A DNA stretch of 64,000 nt from assembly GCF_003416895.1 (NCBI RefSeq), contig NZ_QVIO01000005.1:411647-475646 (forward strand), read 5' to 3'. Shown here in pieces: positions 31,974-40,141 of the stretch (positions are counted from its first letter, which is position 1; every line of letters starts with the position of its first letter). The DNA is from Duganella sp. BJB476. GTDB lineage: Bacteria > Pseudomonadota > Gammaproteobacteria > Burkholderiales > Burkholderiaceae_D. The notes under the pieces are model-generated. The model was not told the origin of the DNA, ran no database searches, and worked only from the letters and a program-made list of their open reading frames with translations. A program made the translations under genes and the position numbers.

Positions 31974-32832
31974 AGGTATGGGTGGTGTGCAGCAGCATGG
32001 CGTCGACGCGGCGGGCCATCTGCAACGTGGCGCCGGCCGCGTCGTTGCAGTGGAAGCGGAAGCGGGGCCCTGCCAGCTTCGCCAGTTGCCGGGCGGCCGC
32101 GTCCAGCAACATCAAGGCCGGCCAGCCGTGGCGATGGCCGGGTTGGGTGATCCACAGGTCCACTTCGGGCAATTCCTGGTTCGGCTTGCACAGCAATAAA
32201 CCGATCAGCTCGCCATCCAGTTCGACCGCCTGCGACAGCGCGGCGTAGGCCGGGTTGGCCAGTGCAGCATCGAAGCGGGCGGCGGCGGTGCCGTGGGGCA
32301 GCTGGGCGTAGCTGTCGTACAGTGCGATGGCCTGCGGCAGGTGGCGCGGCGCCAGCGGCAGGACGGCGGCGCCGGCCGGAATGCGGCGGCCTGCGCGCAG
32401 GCGTTCGAGCATCAGATTGGTCTGCTGGCAGGCGTTGCGGGTGTCCACCTCAAAGTGCAGCACCGCGCGTTGCGGCACGAAGCCGTTGCGCGCCAGGAAA
32501 GGCGGCGCGTTGGCGGTGTCCCATTCGCCCCAGGCGTGCAGGTAATCGACGTCCCACTGCCGCAGTGTCCCGCTGAGCGCCGCCAGCAGCGCGCCGCCGA
32601 CGCCGCGCTGGCGCTGCGATGGCAGCACGAAGATGGCGCCGCGCAATCCGCTGCGCCGCACTTCCCAAGGGATCGCTGAAAACGCCGCCGCGCCGACGAT
32701 CGCGTGGTCGCCGAGCCGGCGCGCGACCAACACCGATTCGGCCGCCACGCCCTGGTTGGCGACGTGGGGCAGCAAGGCGAAAGCCAGGTCCAGTTCGCCC
32801 GGCTGCGCCACGGCGACATGCACCGTCGCCAT
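31957..32832 (-). CDS. GNAT-fold acetyltransferase-like protein
   Basis: A 291-residue protein. The first ~140 residues have the acetyl-CoA-binding signature of GNAT enzymes, LPSQRQRGVGGALLAAL (motif A, R/Q-x-x-G-x-G), preceded by the strand GAIFV. The second half (from ~150) resembles a degenerate second GNAT-like domain without motif A. ATG 32832 is preferred to a GTG three codons upstream because of an AAGGTA at ribosome-binding distance. It sits between the PEP-CTERM gene and the phosphatase-like/TPR gene, 19 bp from the first and overlapping the second, so the three form one operon. Substrate unknown. Confidence 0.75.
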   Translation of the reverse strand: MATVHVAVAQPGELDLAFALLPHVANQGVAAESVLVARRLGDHAIVGAAAFSAIPWEVRRSGLRGAIFVLPSQRQRGVGGALLAALSGTLRQWDVDYLHAWGEWDTANAPPFLARNGFVPQRAVLHFEVDTRNACQQTNLMLERLRAGRRIPAGAAVLPLAPRHLPQAIALYDSYAQLPHGTAAARFDAALANPAYAALSQAVELDGELIGLLLCKPNQELPEVDLWITQPGHRHGWPALMLLDAAARQLAKLAGPRFRFHCNDAAGATLQMARRVDAMLLHTTHTYALAL

Positions 32833-32850
32833 CGGCAACACTACCTTGCG

Positions 32851-33666
32851 TCAGGCCGGCAGCGCGGCGTCGGTGCGCCGGCCGCGGCCTTTGCGGCGGT
32901 AGGCGGCGATGCCGGCCAGGCCGCTGGCCAGCATCAGCAGCGACGACGGCTCGGGTACCGGACTGGTGAAGGCGGCCGCGCCGGCGGCCACTGCGGCGCC
33001 GGTATTGTCGTAGCCGTAACCGTTGAATGTCACGATGTACGGGGACGTGGCGACTTTGACTGAGGGGTTGTCCAGGATGGTCACGTCTATCCAGCCGTAT
33101 TGCGTTTGCTGGCCGCTGGAGAACTGGAACGGCACCAACAGGTTGTTGCCGATATTGTTGTTGGTGATGGTGCTGGCCAGCACCGGCAATTGGCCGCATT
33201 GCTGGCCGCCGCCGGGGGAGCCCTTGCCGGTGTTGTTGCAGGGCCCGATGATGCTGCCCACCTGCCGGTTGGTGGTCAGGTCAAGGGTCACCGTCTTCGA
33301 CATCGCCAGCGACGGCCCGATCAGCGTGCCGGCGGCCACCGAGCTCGCAGCTACGCCTTGGGCGCCGGCCGTGACCGAGCGGTCATACGCGGGGAGCGAG
33401 AAGGCCGTGCTGCCGATCCCTCCAATCACGGCCCAGCTCTGGCCGTAGAGTGCCGCATTATTCGCCAGCGAGAAGTCGGTCGTGCCGTTGTGGTCCACAT
33501 CCACGGCGACCGATGCGGGGGTCCCTGGGGGGACGTACCATTGCCCCAGCGTCTGGTGGATACCGTCGACCCGGATCACGTCCGCATGCGCCGCCAGCGA
33601 CGTCAGGGCCAGCAGCGCGGTGCCGGTTATTTTTTTGTTCGGCAAGATGTTGGATGGACTAGACAT
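32851..33666 (-). CDS. Secreted PEP-CTERM sorting-domain protein
   Basis: A 271-residue exported protein. An N-terminal signal sequence (ITGTALLALTSLAAHA) is followed by a beta-rich body with a Ca-binding-like loop DVDHNGTTDF (residues ~56-65). The C-terminus has the sorting signal VPEPSSLLMLASGLAGIAAY, then RRKGRGRR, the standard PEP motif, transmembrane stretch and basic tail. These signals are processed by an exosortase, which is not encoded in this window. The protein is expected at the cell surface or in exopolysaccharide. It is the first gene of the minus-strand trio. Confidence 0.85.
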   Translation of the reverse strand: MSSPSNILPNKKITGTALLALTSLAAHADVIRVDGIHQTLGQWYVPPGTPASVAVDVDHNGTTDFSLANNAALYGQSWAVIGGIGSTAFSLPAYDRSVTAGAQGVAASSVAAGTLIGPSLAMSKTVTLDLTTNRQVGSIIGPCNNTGKGSPGGGQQCGQLPVLASTITNNNIGNNLLVPFQFSSGQQTQYGWIDVTILDNPSVKVATSPYIVTFNGYGYDNTGAAVAAGAAAFTSPVPEPSSLLMLASGLAGIAAYRRKGRGRRTDAALPA

Positions 33667-33712
33667 GGCGGCTCTATTTCGGAAAGGGAACAGGGATTGT
33701 CATCATTTACAC

Positions 33713-33785
33713 ATATGTTGTCAATCGACATATTGTTTCTGGCGGCAATAGTGTGACTTATATGTTGTGCAATGGTTGTGCAATG
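33713..33785. promoter_or_regulatory. Repeat-rich divergent region between the PEP-CTERM and mla operons
   Basis: This lies in the 272-bp gap between divergent operons. ATATGTTGT occurs at 33713-33721 and 33760-33768, with an inverted ACATAT at 33728-33733. GTTGTGCAATG is present as a perfect tandem repeat (33764-33774 and 33775-33785). Such ordered repeats look like binding sites for a regulator of the divergent genes. Confidence 0.5.
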
Positions 33786-33917
33786 CAGCAATGTAACAAT
33801 TCTTGATAGGTGTAAATTGCTGACTTTAGGTTCAGTAGTGTTGTATTATCTGCTACTTACGCTGTCTTCCTCTGTCACAAAAGAGGGGGGCGCCAGCAGA
33901 GATTAACCTTTCTGCAC

Positions 33918-33923
33918 TACAAT
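33918..33923 (+). promoter_or_regulatory. Candidate -10 element of the mla operon
   Basis: TACAAT lies 16 bp upstream of the mlaF start at 33939. A good -35 is not obvious at the expected distance, so this is a weak call; transcription may also begin further upstream. Confidence 0.3.
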
Positions 33924-33938
33924 ACGGCATTAAAAACA

Positions 33939-34757
33939 ATGAGTTCAGTCGTGGCTAATCTAGTCGAAATCCGTGATTTACACTTCTCCTATGGAAAGCG
34001 CTCGATCCTGTCGGGGCTCCAGATGGATTTCCCACGCGGGAAAGTAATCGCAGTGATGGGTGGCTCGGGCAGCGGCAAGACCACGGTATTGCGCCTGATC
34101 GGCGGCCAGATCCGCCCGCAACGCGGCCATGTCAAGGTGCAGGGCCAGATCGTGCACAAATTGAATACCGCCGGCCTGTATCTGCTGCGCCGCAAGATGG
34201 GCATGTTGTTCCAGCACGGCGCGCTGTTCACCGACCTGAGCGTATTTGAAAACGTCGCCTTCCCGCTGCGCGAGCATACCGACTTGCCGGAAGAGCTGAT
34301 CCGCAACCTGGTGCTGATGAAATTGCACGCCGTGGGCCTGCGCAACGCCGCCAAGCTCAAGCCGGGCGAAATCTCCGGCGGCATGGCGCGCCGCGTGGCG
34401 CTGGCGCGTTCGATCGCGCTGGACCCGGAACTGATTATGTACGACGAGCCGTTCGCCGGCCTCGACCCGATCTCGATGGGCGTCACCGCCAACCTGATCC
34501 GCAACCTGAATACCGCGCTGGGCTCGACCACCGTGCTGGTGTCGCACGATGTCAAGGAATGCTTCGCCATCGCCGACTACGTGTACTTCCTGTCGCAAGG
34601 CAAGATCGTCGCGCATGGCACGCCGGCCGACATGATGGTGTCCACCGACCCGTACGTGAAGCAGTTCGTCAACGCCGAGGCCGATGGCCCGGTGCCGTTC
34701 CACTATCCAGGCAAGTCCCTGGCCGACGATCTGGGCCTGGGAGTGCAAGTCTTATGA
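33939..34757 (+). CDS. mlaF: Phospholipid transport ATP-binding protein MlaF
   Basis: A 272-residue ABC ATPase. Walker A is GGSGSGKTTV, the signature is ISGGMARRVA, and Walker B is LIMYDEPFAGLDP, followed by VLVSHDVKE (H loop). It powers the MlaFEDB complex, which moves glycerophospholipids between outer and inner membranes and maintains outer-membrane asymmetry. The mlaE gene starts within its stop (ATGA overlap). The order mlaF-E-D, then mlaA, mlaC and mlaB, differs from the E. coli operon by including mlaA. Confidence 0.96.
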   Translation: MSSVVANLVEIRDLHFSYGKRSILSGLQMDFPRGKVIAVMGGSGSGKTTVLRLIGGQIRPQRGHVKVQGQIVHKLNTAGLYLLRRKMGMLFQHGALFTDLSVFENVAFPLREHTDLPEELIRNLVLMKLHAVGLRNAAKLKPGEISGGMARRVALARSIALDPELIMYDEPFAGLDPISMGVTANLIRNLNTALGSTTVLVSHDVKECFAIADYVYFLSQGKIVAHGTPADMMVSTDPYVKQFVNAEADGPVPFHYPGKSLADDLGLGVQVL

Positions 34758-35539
34758 GCATCAAGAACTGGTTGTCCAAGCTGGGCGCGCCGCTGCGCGA
34801 CTACGTCGAAAGCATAGGCTACGGCGCCCGTACCTTCGCCAACATGCTGGGCGTGTCGCCCGGCCTGCTGCGGCGTCCGGCGCTGCTGATCGAGCAACTG
34901 CACTTCATCGGCAATTATTCGATGCTGATCATCACCCTGTCCGGCCTGTTCGTCGGCATGGTGTTGGGTCTGCAGGGCTACTACACGCTCAACAAATACG
35001 GCGCCGAACAGTCGCTGGGCCTGCTGGTGGCGCTGGGCCTGACCCGTGAACTGGGCCCGGTGATCACCGCGCTGCTGTTTGCCGGCCGCGCCGGCACCTC
35101 GCTGACCGCCGAAATCGGCCTGATGAAGGCTGGCGAGCAGTTGTCGGCGATGGAAATGATGGCCGTCAATCCGATCCAGCGCGTGCTGGCGCCCCGTTTC
35201 TGGGCCGGCGTGATCTCGGTGCCGCTGCTGGCGTCGGTGTTCAGCGCGGTCGGCGTGCTGGGCGGCTGGCTGGTCGGCGTGCAGCTGATCGGCGTCGACG
35301 ACGGCGCGTTCTGGTCGCAGATGCAGGGCGGCGTCGACATCTGGAAAGATATTTTCAACGGTTTTGCCAAGAGCGTGGTGTTCGGCATCGCCATCACCTT
35401 TATTGCGCTGTACCAGGGCTATGAAGCCCAGCCGACCCCGGAAGACGTGGCGCGTGCCACTACCCGCACGGTCGTGATCTCGTCACTGATGATCTGGTGG
35501 CTGGACTTCATGATGACGGCGCTGATGTTCAGCAAATAA
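34754..35539 (+). CDS. mlaE: Phospholipid transport permease MlaE
   Basis: A 261-residue integral membrane permease of the Mla complex. Characteristic features: LGLTRELGPVITALLFAGRAGTSLTAEI (in pieces LGLTRELGPVITALLFAG and RAGTSLTAEIG) and the AVNPIQRVLAPRFWAGV stretch, plus about five hydrophobic segments. The frame is open upstream to 34559, but ATG 34754 overlaps the mlaF stop and starts the family N-terminus (MSIKNWLSKLGAPL). Confidence 0.96.
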   Translation: MSIKNWLSKLGAPLRDYVESIGYGARTFANMLGVSPGLLRRPALLIEQLHFIGNYSMLIITLSGLFVGMVLGLQGYYTLNKYGAEQSLGLLVALGLTRELGPVITALLFAGRAGTSLTAEIGLMKAGEQLSAMEMMAVNPIQRVLAPRFWAGVISVPLLASVFSAVGVLGGWLVGVQLIGVDDGAFWSQMQGGVDIWKDIFNGFAKSVVFGIAITFIALYQGYEAQPTPEDVARATTRTVVISSLMIWWLDFMMTALMFSK

Positions 35540-35575
35540 GCGTTAAAGTACAAGATAAGAAACTAAGGAATCGCT

Positions 35576-36046
35576 ATGCAACGTAAATCTCTGGATGTCT
35601 GGGTCGGTCTGTTCATCGTCGTCGGCGTCGCCGCGCTGATGTTTCTTGCGCTGAAGGCCGGCAACATGGGTTCCATGTCATTCGGCAAGGTGTATCCGAT
35701 CACCGCCAAGTTCGACAACATCGGCAGCCTGCGCCCGCAAGCGGCGGTCAAGGCGGCCGGCGTGGTGGTAGGCCGTGTGGGAGAGATCAAGTTTGATGAC
35801 AAGAGTTACCAGGCACTGGTAACCTTGAACATGGAAGAAGGCTACAAGTTCCCGAAAGACAGCTCGGCCAAGATCCTGACCGCCGGCCTGCTGGGCGAGC
35901 AATACGTGGGCATCGAAGCCGGCGGCGACACCAACAACCTGGCCGCCGGCGACAAGATCGCCCGTACCCAGTCCGCCGCCGTACTGGAAGACCTGATCAA
36001 TCAATTCATCTACAGCAAAGCTGCAGAGGGAAAGGACAGTAAATGA
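35576..36046 (+). CDS. mlaD: Periplasmic lipid-binding subunit MlaD
   Basis: A 156-residue MCE-domain protein anchored by an N-terminal transmembrane helix (VWVGLFIVVGVAALMFLAL, residues ~8-26). The MCE domain contains FDNIGSLRPQAAVKAAGVVVG and ends with LLGEQYVGIEAGGD. MlaD forms hexameric rings that pass phospholipid through the periplasm. Its stop overlaps the mlaA start (ATGA). Confidence 0.95.
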   Translation: MQRKSLDVWVGLFIVVGVAALMFLALKAGNMGSMSFGKVYPITAKFDNIGSLRPQAAVKAAGVVVGRVGEIKFDDKSYQALVTLNMEEGYKFPKDSSAKILTAGLLGEQYVGIEAGGDTNNLAAGDKIARTQSAAVLEDLINQFIYSKAAEGKDSK

Positions 36047-36894
36047 CGTACCGTACTCCGAAATCTCTCCGCAGCGCCGCATTGGCGCTGGGCGTCACCG
36101 TGCTGCTGGCCGGCTGCGCCGGCCCGAACCCGCGCGACCCTTACGAGGGCTTCAACCGCGCCATGTTCAGCTTTAACGATACGGTCGACACCTACGCGCT
36201 CAAGCCGGCCGCCACGGCCTACCGCAACGTGCTGCCGAACTTCGTGCAGACCGGCGTCAACAATTTCTTCGGTAACCTGGCCGACGCCTGGACCGGCGTC
36301 AACAACCTGCTGCAAGGCAAGGGTGAGGCCGGCATGTCGGACGTCACCCGCTTCGCGCTGAACTCCACGCTGGGTATCGTCGGCCTGTTCGACATCGCCT
36401 CGGAAGCCGGCTTGCAAAAGCACAAGGAAGACTTCGGCCAGACCTTGGGTACCTGGGGCGTGCCTTCCGGCCCTTACCTGATGCTGCCGCTGCTGGGCCC
36501 ATCGACCGTGCGCGACACGGTGGCCTTGCCGCTCGATATCAAGGGCGACATCTGGGCCTACAAGGAACCGGTCTACATCCGCAACACCGGTACCGCGATC
36601 CGTGTCGTCGACCAACGTGCCAACCTGCTCAACGCGACCAGCCTGCTGGAAGATGCCGCGCTGGACCGCTACGAATTCATCCGCGACGGCTTCCTGCAGC
36701 GCCGCGAAAGCCAGATCCATCCTGACGACGGCGACGCTCCGCGCAAGTCCAAGAAGGATGATTCGGCCGAGATTGACGCCAAACCAGCGGCCGTTCCGGT
36801 TGCCGCCGCACAAAGTTCTGCCCCCGTGTCATCCGAATCGGCGCCAAAAGAGTTAAACTCTGGCGCACCGGCTGCGGCTACCGCCAGCCAGTGA
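36043..36894 (+). CDS. mlaA: Outer-membrane lipoprotein MlaA (VacJ)
   Basis: A 283-residue lipoprotein with a lipobox LLAGC at residues ~21-25. The family block begins DPYEGFNRAMFSFNDTVD and includes TWGVPSGPYLMLPLLGPSTVRD. MlaA draws mislocalised phospholipid from the outer leaflet and passes it to MlaC. The C-terminal ~70 residues are Pro/Ala/Ser-rich and probably disordered. The gene sits inside the mla operon, unlike in E. coli where it is unlinked. Confidence 0.95.
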   Translation: MTYRTPKSLRSAALALGVTVLLAGCAGPNPRDPYEGFNRAMFSFNDTVDTYALKPAATAYRNVLPNFVQTGVNNFFGNLADAWTGVNNLLQGKGEAGMSDVTRFALNSTLGIVGLFDIASEAGLQKHKEDFGQTLGTWGVPSGPYLMLPLLGPSTVRDTVALPLDIKGDIWAYKEPVYIRNTGTAIRVVDQRANLLNATSLLEDAALDRYEFIRDGFLQRRESQIHPDDGDAPRKSKKDDSAEIDAKPAAVPVAAAQSSAPVSSESAPKELNSGAPAAATASQ

Positions 36895-36925
36895 CCCCGA
36901 AGAACCACACAAAGGTAACGACAAC

Positions 36926-37570
36926 ATGAAATTGATCAAACAACTTATCGCTTTAGCAACTGTTGCACTGGCCGTCAACGCCCACGCGGCCACCGCGCCG
37001 TCCAACGAAGCGCCGGACGTGCTGGTCAAGCGCATCAGCCAGGAAGTGATTGAGACGGCCAAGGCCGACAAAGCCATCCAGTCCGGCGACCAGAAGAAGG
37101 TGCTCGACTTGGTGGAAAGCAAGATCCTGCCCTACGTCGATTCGCAGCGCATGACCGCGCTGGCGGCCGGCCGCTTCTGGCGCGACGCCACGCCCGACCA
37201 GCAAAAAGCGCTGTCGGAACAGTTCCGCACGCTGCTGATCTTCACCTACTCCGGCGCGCTGTCGCAAATTAAGAACGAAACCATCGAATTCAAGCCGATG
37301 CGTTCCGATCCGACCGACAACGAAGTGGAAGTGCGTTCGCAGGTCAACGTCGCCCGCGGCGAACCGATCCCGCTGAACTACCGCGTCGCCAAGACCCCGT
37401 CGGGCTGGAAGATCTACGACATCAATGTGCTGGGCGCATGGCTGGTCGAGACCTACAAAGGCACGTTCGCCTCCGAAATCAGCAAGGGCGGCATCGACGG
37501 CCTGATCAAGACCCTGACGGAAAAGAACAAGTCGCTGGCCAACAAACCCCTGAAAACCGTCGCCAAGTAA
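36926..37570 (+). CDS. mlaC: Periplasmic phospholipid carrier MlaC
   Basis: A 214-residue soluble protein with a signal peptide (QLIALATVALAVNAHA, cleavage near residue 21-22). The mature part has the family features ILPYVDSQRMTALAAGRFWRDA and INVLGAWLVETYKGTFASEI in two reads. It ferries phospholipids between MlaA and the MlaFEDB complex. It lies between mlaA and mlaB, 31 bp after mlaA. Confidence 0.95.
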   Translation: MKLIKQLIALATVALAVNAHAATAPSNEAPDVLVKRISQEVIETAKADKAIQSGDQKKVLDLVESKILPYVDSQRMTALAAGRFWRDATPDQQKALSEQFRTLLIFTYSGALSQIKNETIEFKPMRSDPTDNEVEVRSQVNVARGEPIPLNYRVAKTPSGWKIYDINVLGAWLVETYKGTFASEISKGGIDGLIKTLTEKNKSLANKPLKTVAK

Positions 37571-37592
37571 GCCACAACGAAGCCATAACGCC

Positions 37593-38018
37593 ATGTCTAC
37601 CGCCGTTTCCGAAGCCATCGACAACTTGCAGTCGCTCACGACCCTGACCGTGCTCAACGCCTCCGCGGCGCTGGAGCGCGGCCTGGCGGCCCTCAAGGCC
37701 GGCCAGACCGTGTTCGACCTGCGCCATGTGTTGACGGTGGATTCGGTGGCGGTGTCGGTCATGCTGGCGTGGCAACGCGCCGCCCAGGATGCCGGCGTCA
37801 AGCTGGAACTGAAAAACCTGCCGCCGGCGCTGCAAAGCTTGACCAAGCTGTATGGCGTGTGCTCGCTGCTGTTCCCGCCGGACGCCAAGCTGGACCAGGA
37901 CGGCGCCGCCGCGCGCAACCCCGCTCACGACGAATTCGCCCCGGTCGATGCGCCGGAGTCCTTCTTCACCAAAAAGACCGGTCTCGCCGACGACTCGGCT
38001 TCGCACCACCATCATTGA
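37593..38018 (+). CDS. mlaB: STAS-domain protein MlaB
   Basis: A 141-residue cytoplasmic STAS-domain protein; the domain covers residues ~15-95 with DLRHVLTVDSVAVSVMLAWQ as the core strand-helix. MlaB stabilises the MlaF ATPase. The C-terminal ~45 residues are a disordered acidic tail ending in SASHHHH, a natural poly-His end. It is the last gene of the mla unit before a promoter and the ABC exporter. Confidence 0.88.
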   Translation: MSTAVSEAIDNLQSLTTLTVLNASAALERGLAALKAGQTVFDLRHVLTVDSVAVSVMLAWQRAAQDAGVKLELKNLPPALQSLTKLYGVCSLLFPPDAKLDQDGAAARNPAHDEFAPVDAPESFFTKKTGLADDSASHHHH

Positions 38019-38069
38019 CCCTCGCCGCACCCCCGCCGCCTGTTGTTCCCTCGGTAAATAGCCTGTCCG

Positions 38070-38098
38070 GCTCTGCCGAAGCAAATTTCCAATATAAT
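38070..38098 (+). promoter_or_regulatory. Candidate promoter of the ABC exporter - ibaG - murA unit
   Basis: A perfect -10 TATAAT at 38093-38098 has a weak -35 (GCTCTG, 38070-38075) at 17 bp. The following 105-bp leader is GC-rich with possible hairpins. It lies in the 185-bp gap after mlaB. Confidence 0.5.
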
Positions 38099-38203
38099 TG
38101 AACGTTGCCGCTGCCTGAGAGCCGCGGCGCCCGCAGCATCTTCCGCCACGTTTAGGCCACACAGCGCCGGCTCGCGCCGCCGCACCTTACAGATAAGTCA
38201 AGC

Positions 38204-39118
38204 ATGACAGCGATCCAAATAAGTAATGTCGAGAAGCGCTACAAGTCGCTCCAGGCACTGGGCGGCGTGTCCCTTTCGATCGAAGAGGGCGAGTTTTTCG
38301 GCCTGCTGGGCCCCAACGGCGCGGGCAAGACCACACTGATATCCATCATCGCGGGCCTGATCCGTCCCGACGCCGGCAAGGTCACCATTCATGGCCACGA
38401 CGTCACCGGCGATTTCCGCGCCGCCCGCAAGAAGCTGGGCGTGGTGCCGCAGGAACTGGTGTTCGACCCCTTCTTCACGGTGCGCGAGACGCTGCGCCTG
38501 CAGTCGGGCTACTTCGGCCTGCCGAACAACGACGCCTGGATCGACGAGGTGATGCACAACCTCGACCTGACCAACAAGGCCGACGTCAACATGCGCGCTC
38601 TGTCCGGCGGCATGAAGCGCCGCGTGCTGGTGGCGCAGGCGCTGGTGCACAAGCCGCCCGTGATCGTGCTTGACGAGCCGACCGCCGGCGTCGACGTCGA
38701 ACTGCGCCAGACGCTGTGGAAGTTCATCTCGCGCCTGAACCGCGAAGGCCACACCGTGGTGCTGACCACCCACTACCTCGAAGAAGCGCAAGCCATGTGC
38801 AAGCGCGTGGCCATGCTCAAGAGCGGCAAGGTGGTCGCGCTGGACACGATGGCGTCGCTGATCCGCCGCATCTCCGGCTCGCAGCTGACGGTCAACCTGG
38901 CCGCCGGCGACCTGCCGCAAGACATGCGCCACCTGGTCACGCATCCGGAGCAGTCGGAGCACGGCAAGAAGTACAGCCTGCGCGTCAACGAATACGCTGA
39001 AGTCGAAACCCTGCTGGCGCGCCTGCGTGAATCCGGCGCCGTGATCGACGAAATGCAATTGCAACAAGCTGACCTGGAAGACATCTTCTTGCAGATCATG
39101 GATAAGGGCACCGTATGA
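38204..39118 (+). CDS. ABC-2 type exporter ATP-binding protein (YadG-like)
   Basis: A 304-residue ABC ATPase with Walker A GPNGAGKTT, signature LSGGMKRRVL and Walker B VIVLDEPTAGVD. The C-terminal ~85 residues are the typical extension of drug/polysaccharide exporter ATPases, ending QQADLEDIFLQIM. The permease gene starts within its stop codon region (overlap of 4 bp). Substrate is unknown. Its location between mlaB and ibaG-murA suggests a cell-envelope role. Confidence 0.9.
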   Translation: MTAIQISNVEKRYKSLQALGGVSLSIEEGEFFGLLGPNGAGKTTLISIIAGLIRPDAGKVTIHGHDVTGDFRAARKKLGVVPQELVFDPFFTVRETLRLQSGYFGLPNNDAWIDEVMHNLDLTNKADVNMRALSGGMKRRVLVAQALVHKPPVIVLDEPTAGVDVELRQTLWKFISRLNREGHTVVLTTHYLEEAQAMCKRVAMLKSGKVVALDTMASLIRRISGSQLTVNLAAGDLPQDMRHLVTHPEQSEHGKKYSLRVNEYAEVETLLARLRESGAVIDEMQLQQADLEDIFLQIMDKGTV

Positions 39119-39882
39119 ACTTCATCTCCACCGGCTTCCGCACCCTGGTCTACAAGGAGACGCTGCGCTTCTGGAAAGTCGCCACGCAAACCGTCGCCGC
39201 GCCCATCCTGACGGCGATGCTGTACCTGCTGATCTTCGGCCATGTGCTCGAAGGTCGCGTCACCGTGTACGCGGATGTCAGCTACACCGCCTTCCTGATT
39301 CCCGGCCTGGTGATGATGAGCGTGTTGCAGAACTCCTTCGCCAACTCGTCGTCGTCGCTGATCCAGTCCAAGATCACCGGCAACCTGGTGTTCGTGCTGC
39401 TCACGCCACTGTCGCACTGGGAGATCTTCTCGGCCTACGTGATCGCCGCCATGGTGCGTGGCATCGTGGTCGGCTTCGGCGTGTTCGTGGTGACGGCGTG
39501 GTTCGCCCACCTGTCGTTCACGGCGCCGCTGTGGATCGTGGTGTTCGCGCTGCTGGGCGCCGCCATCCTCGGCACCATGGGCCTGATCGCCGGCATCTGG
39601 GCCGAGAAATTCGACCAGCTGGCCGCGTTCCAGAACTTCCTGATCATGCCGCTGACCTTCCTGTCCGGCGTGTTCTACTCCATCCACTCGCTGCCGCCGT
39701 TTTGGCTGACGATCTCGCATTTGAACCCGTTCTTCTACATGATCGACGGCTTCCGCTACGGTTTCTTCGGCCAGTCGGACGTCAACCCGCTGATCAGCGT
39801 GAGCATCGTCTCCGCCTTCCTCGTCGTGTTGGCACTGCTGGCGATTCGTTTGCTGCGCAGCGGTTACCGTCTGCGCTATTAA
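39115..39882 (+). CDS. ABC-2 type exporter permease (YadH-like)
   Basis: A 255-residue membrane protein with about six hydrophobic segments. The ABC-2 signature region reads LPLTFLSGVFYSIHSLPPFW in the last third (preceded by NFLIM), and the protein starts FRTLVYKETLRFWKV. It partners the preceding ATPase. The start overlaps the ATPase stop (ATGA). Confidence 0.9.
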   Translation: MNFISTGFRTLVYKETLRFWKVATQTVAAPILTAMLYLLIFGHVLEGRVTVYADVSYTAFLIPGLVMMSVLQNSFANSSSSLIQSKITGNLVFVLLTPLSHWEIFSAYVIAAMVRGIVVGFGVFVVTAWFAHLSFTAPLWIVVFALLGAAILGTMGLIAGIWAEKFDQLAAFQNFLIMPLTFLSGVFYSIHSLPPFWLTISHLNPFFYMIDGFRYGFFGQSDVNPLISVSIVSAFLVVLALLAIRLLRSGYRLRY

Positions 39883-39898
39883 TTCCAAGGACTTCATC

Positions 39899-40135
39899 AT
39901 GACCACTACTCCAGAACTGATCCACGGCTACCTGAGCGCCGGCCTCGAATGCACCCACCTCGAAGTGGAGGGCGACGGCCAGCACTTCCAGGCCATCATC
40001 GTTTCGCCGGCCTTTGTCGGCAAGCGTTTGATCCAGCGCCACCAGATCGTGTACGCCGCGCTGGGCGACCGCATGCGCGAAGAAATCCACGCGCTGTCGA
40101 TGAAAACCCTCACCCCTGACGAATACCAAGGATAA
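39899..40135 (+). CDS. ibaG: BolA-family protein (IbaG type)
   Basis: A 78-residue BolA-like protein: VEGDGQHFQAIIVSPAFVGK in the middle and RHQIVYAALGDRM followed by EIHALSMKTLTPDEY. BolA proteins partner monothiol glutaredoxins in Fe-S handling; a grxD gene is at 14857. The position directly before murA is conserved in many proteobacteria (yrbA/ibaG-murA). Confidence 0.92.
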   Translation: MTTTPELIHGYLSAGLECTHLEVEGDGQHFQAIIVSPAFVGKRLIQRHQIVYAALGDRMREEIHALSMKTLTPDEYQG

Positions 40136-40141
40136 GCAAGC

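Noticed and set aside
38006..38018. Poly-histidine end of MlaB as an engineered tag
   Set aside because: The four His codons are mixed (CAC CAC CAT CAT) and the context is natural chromosomal sequence, so a cloning artefact is unlikely.
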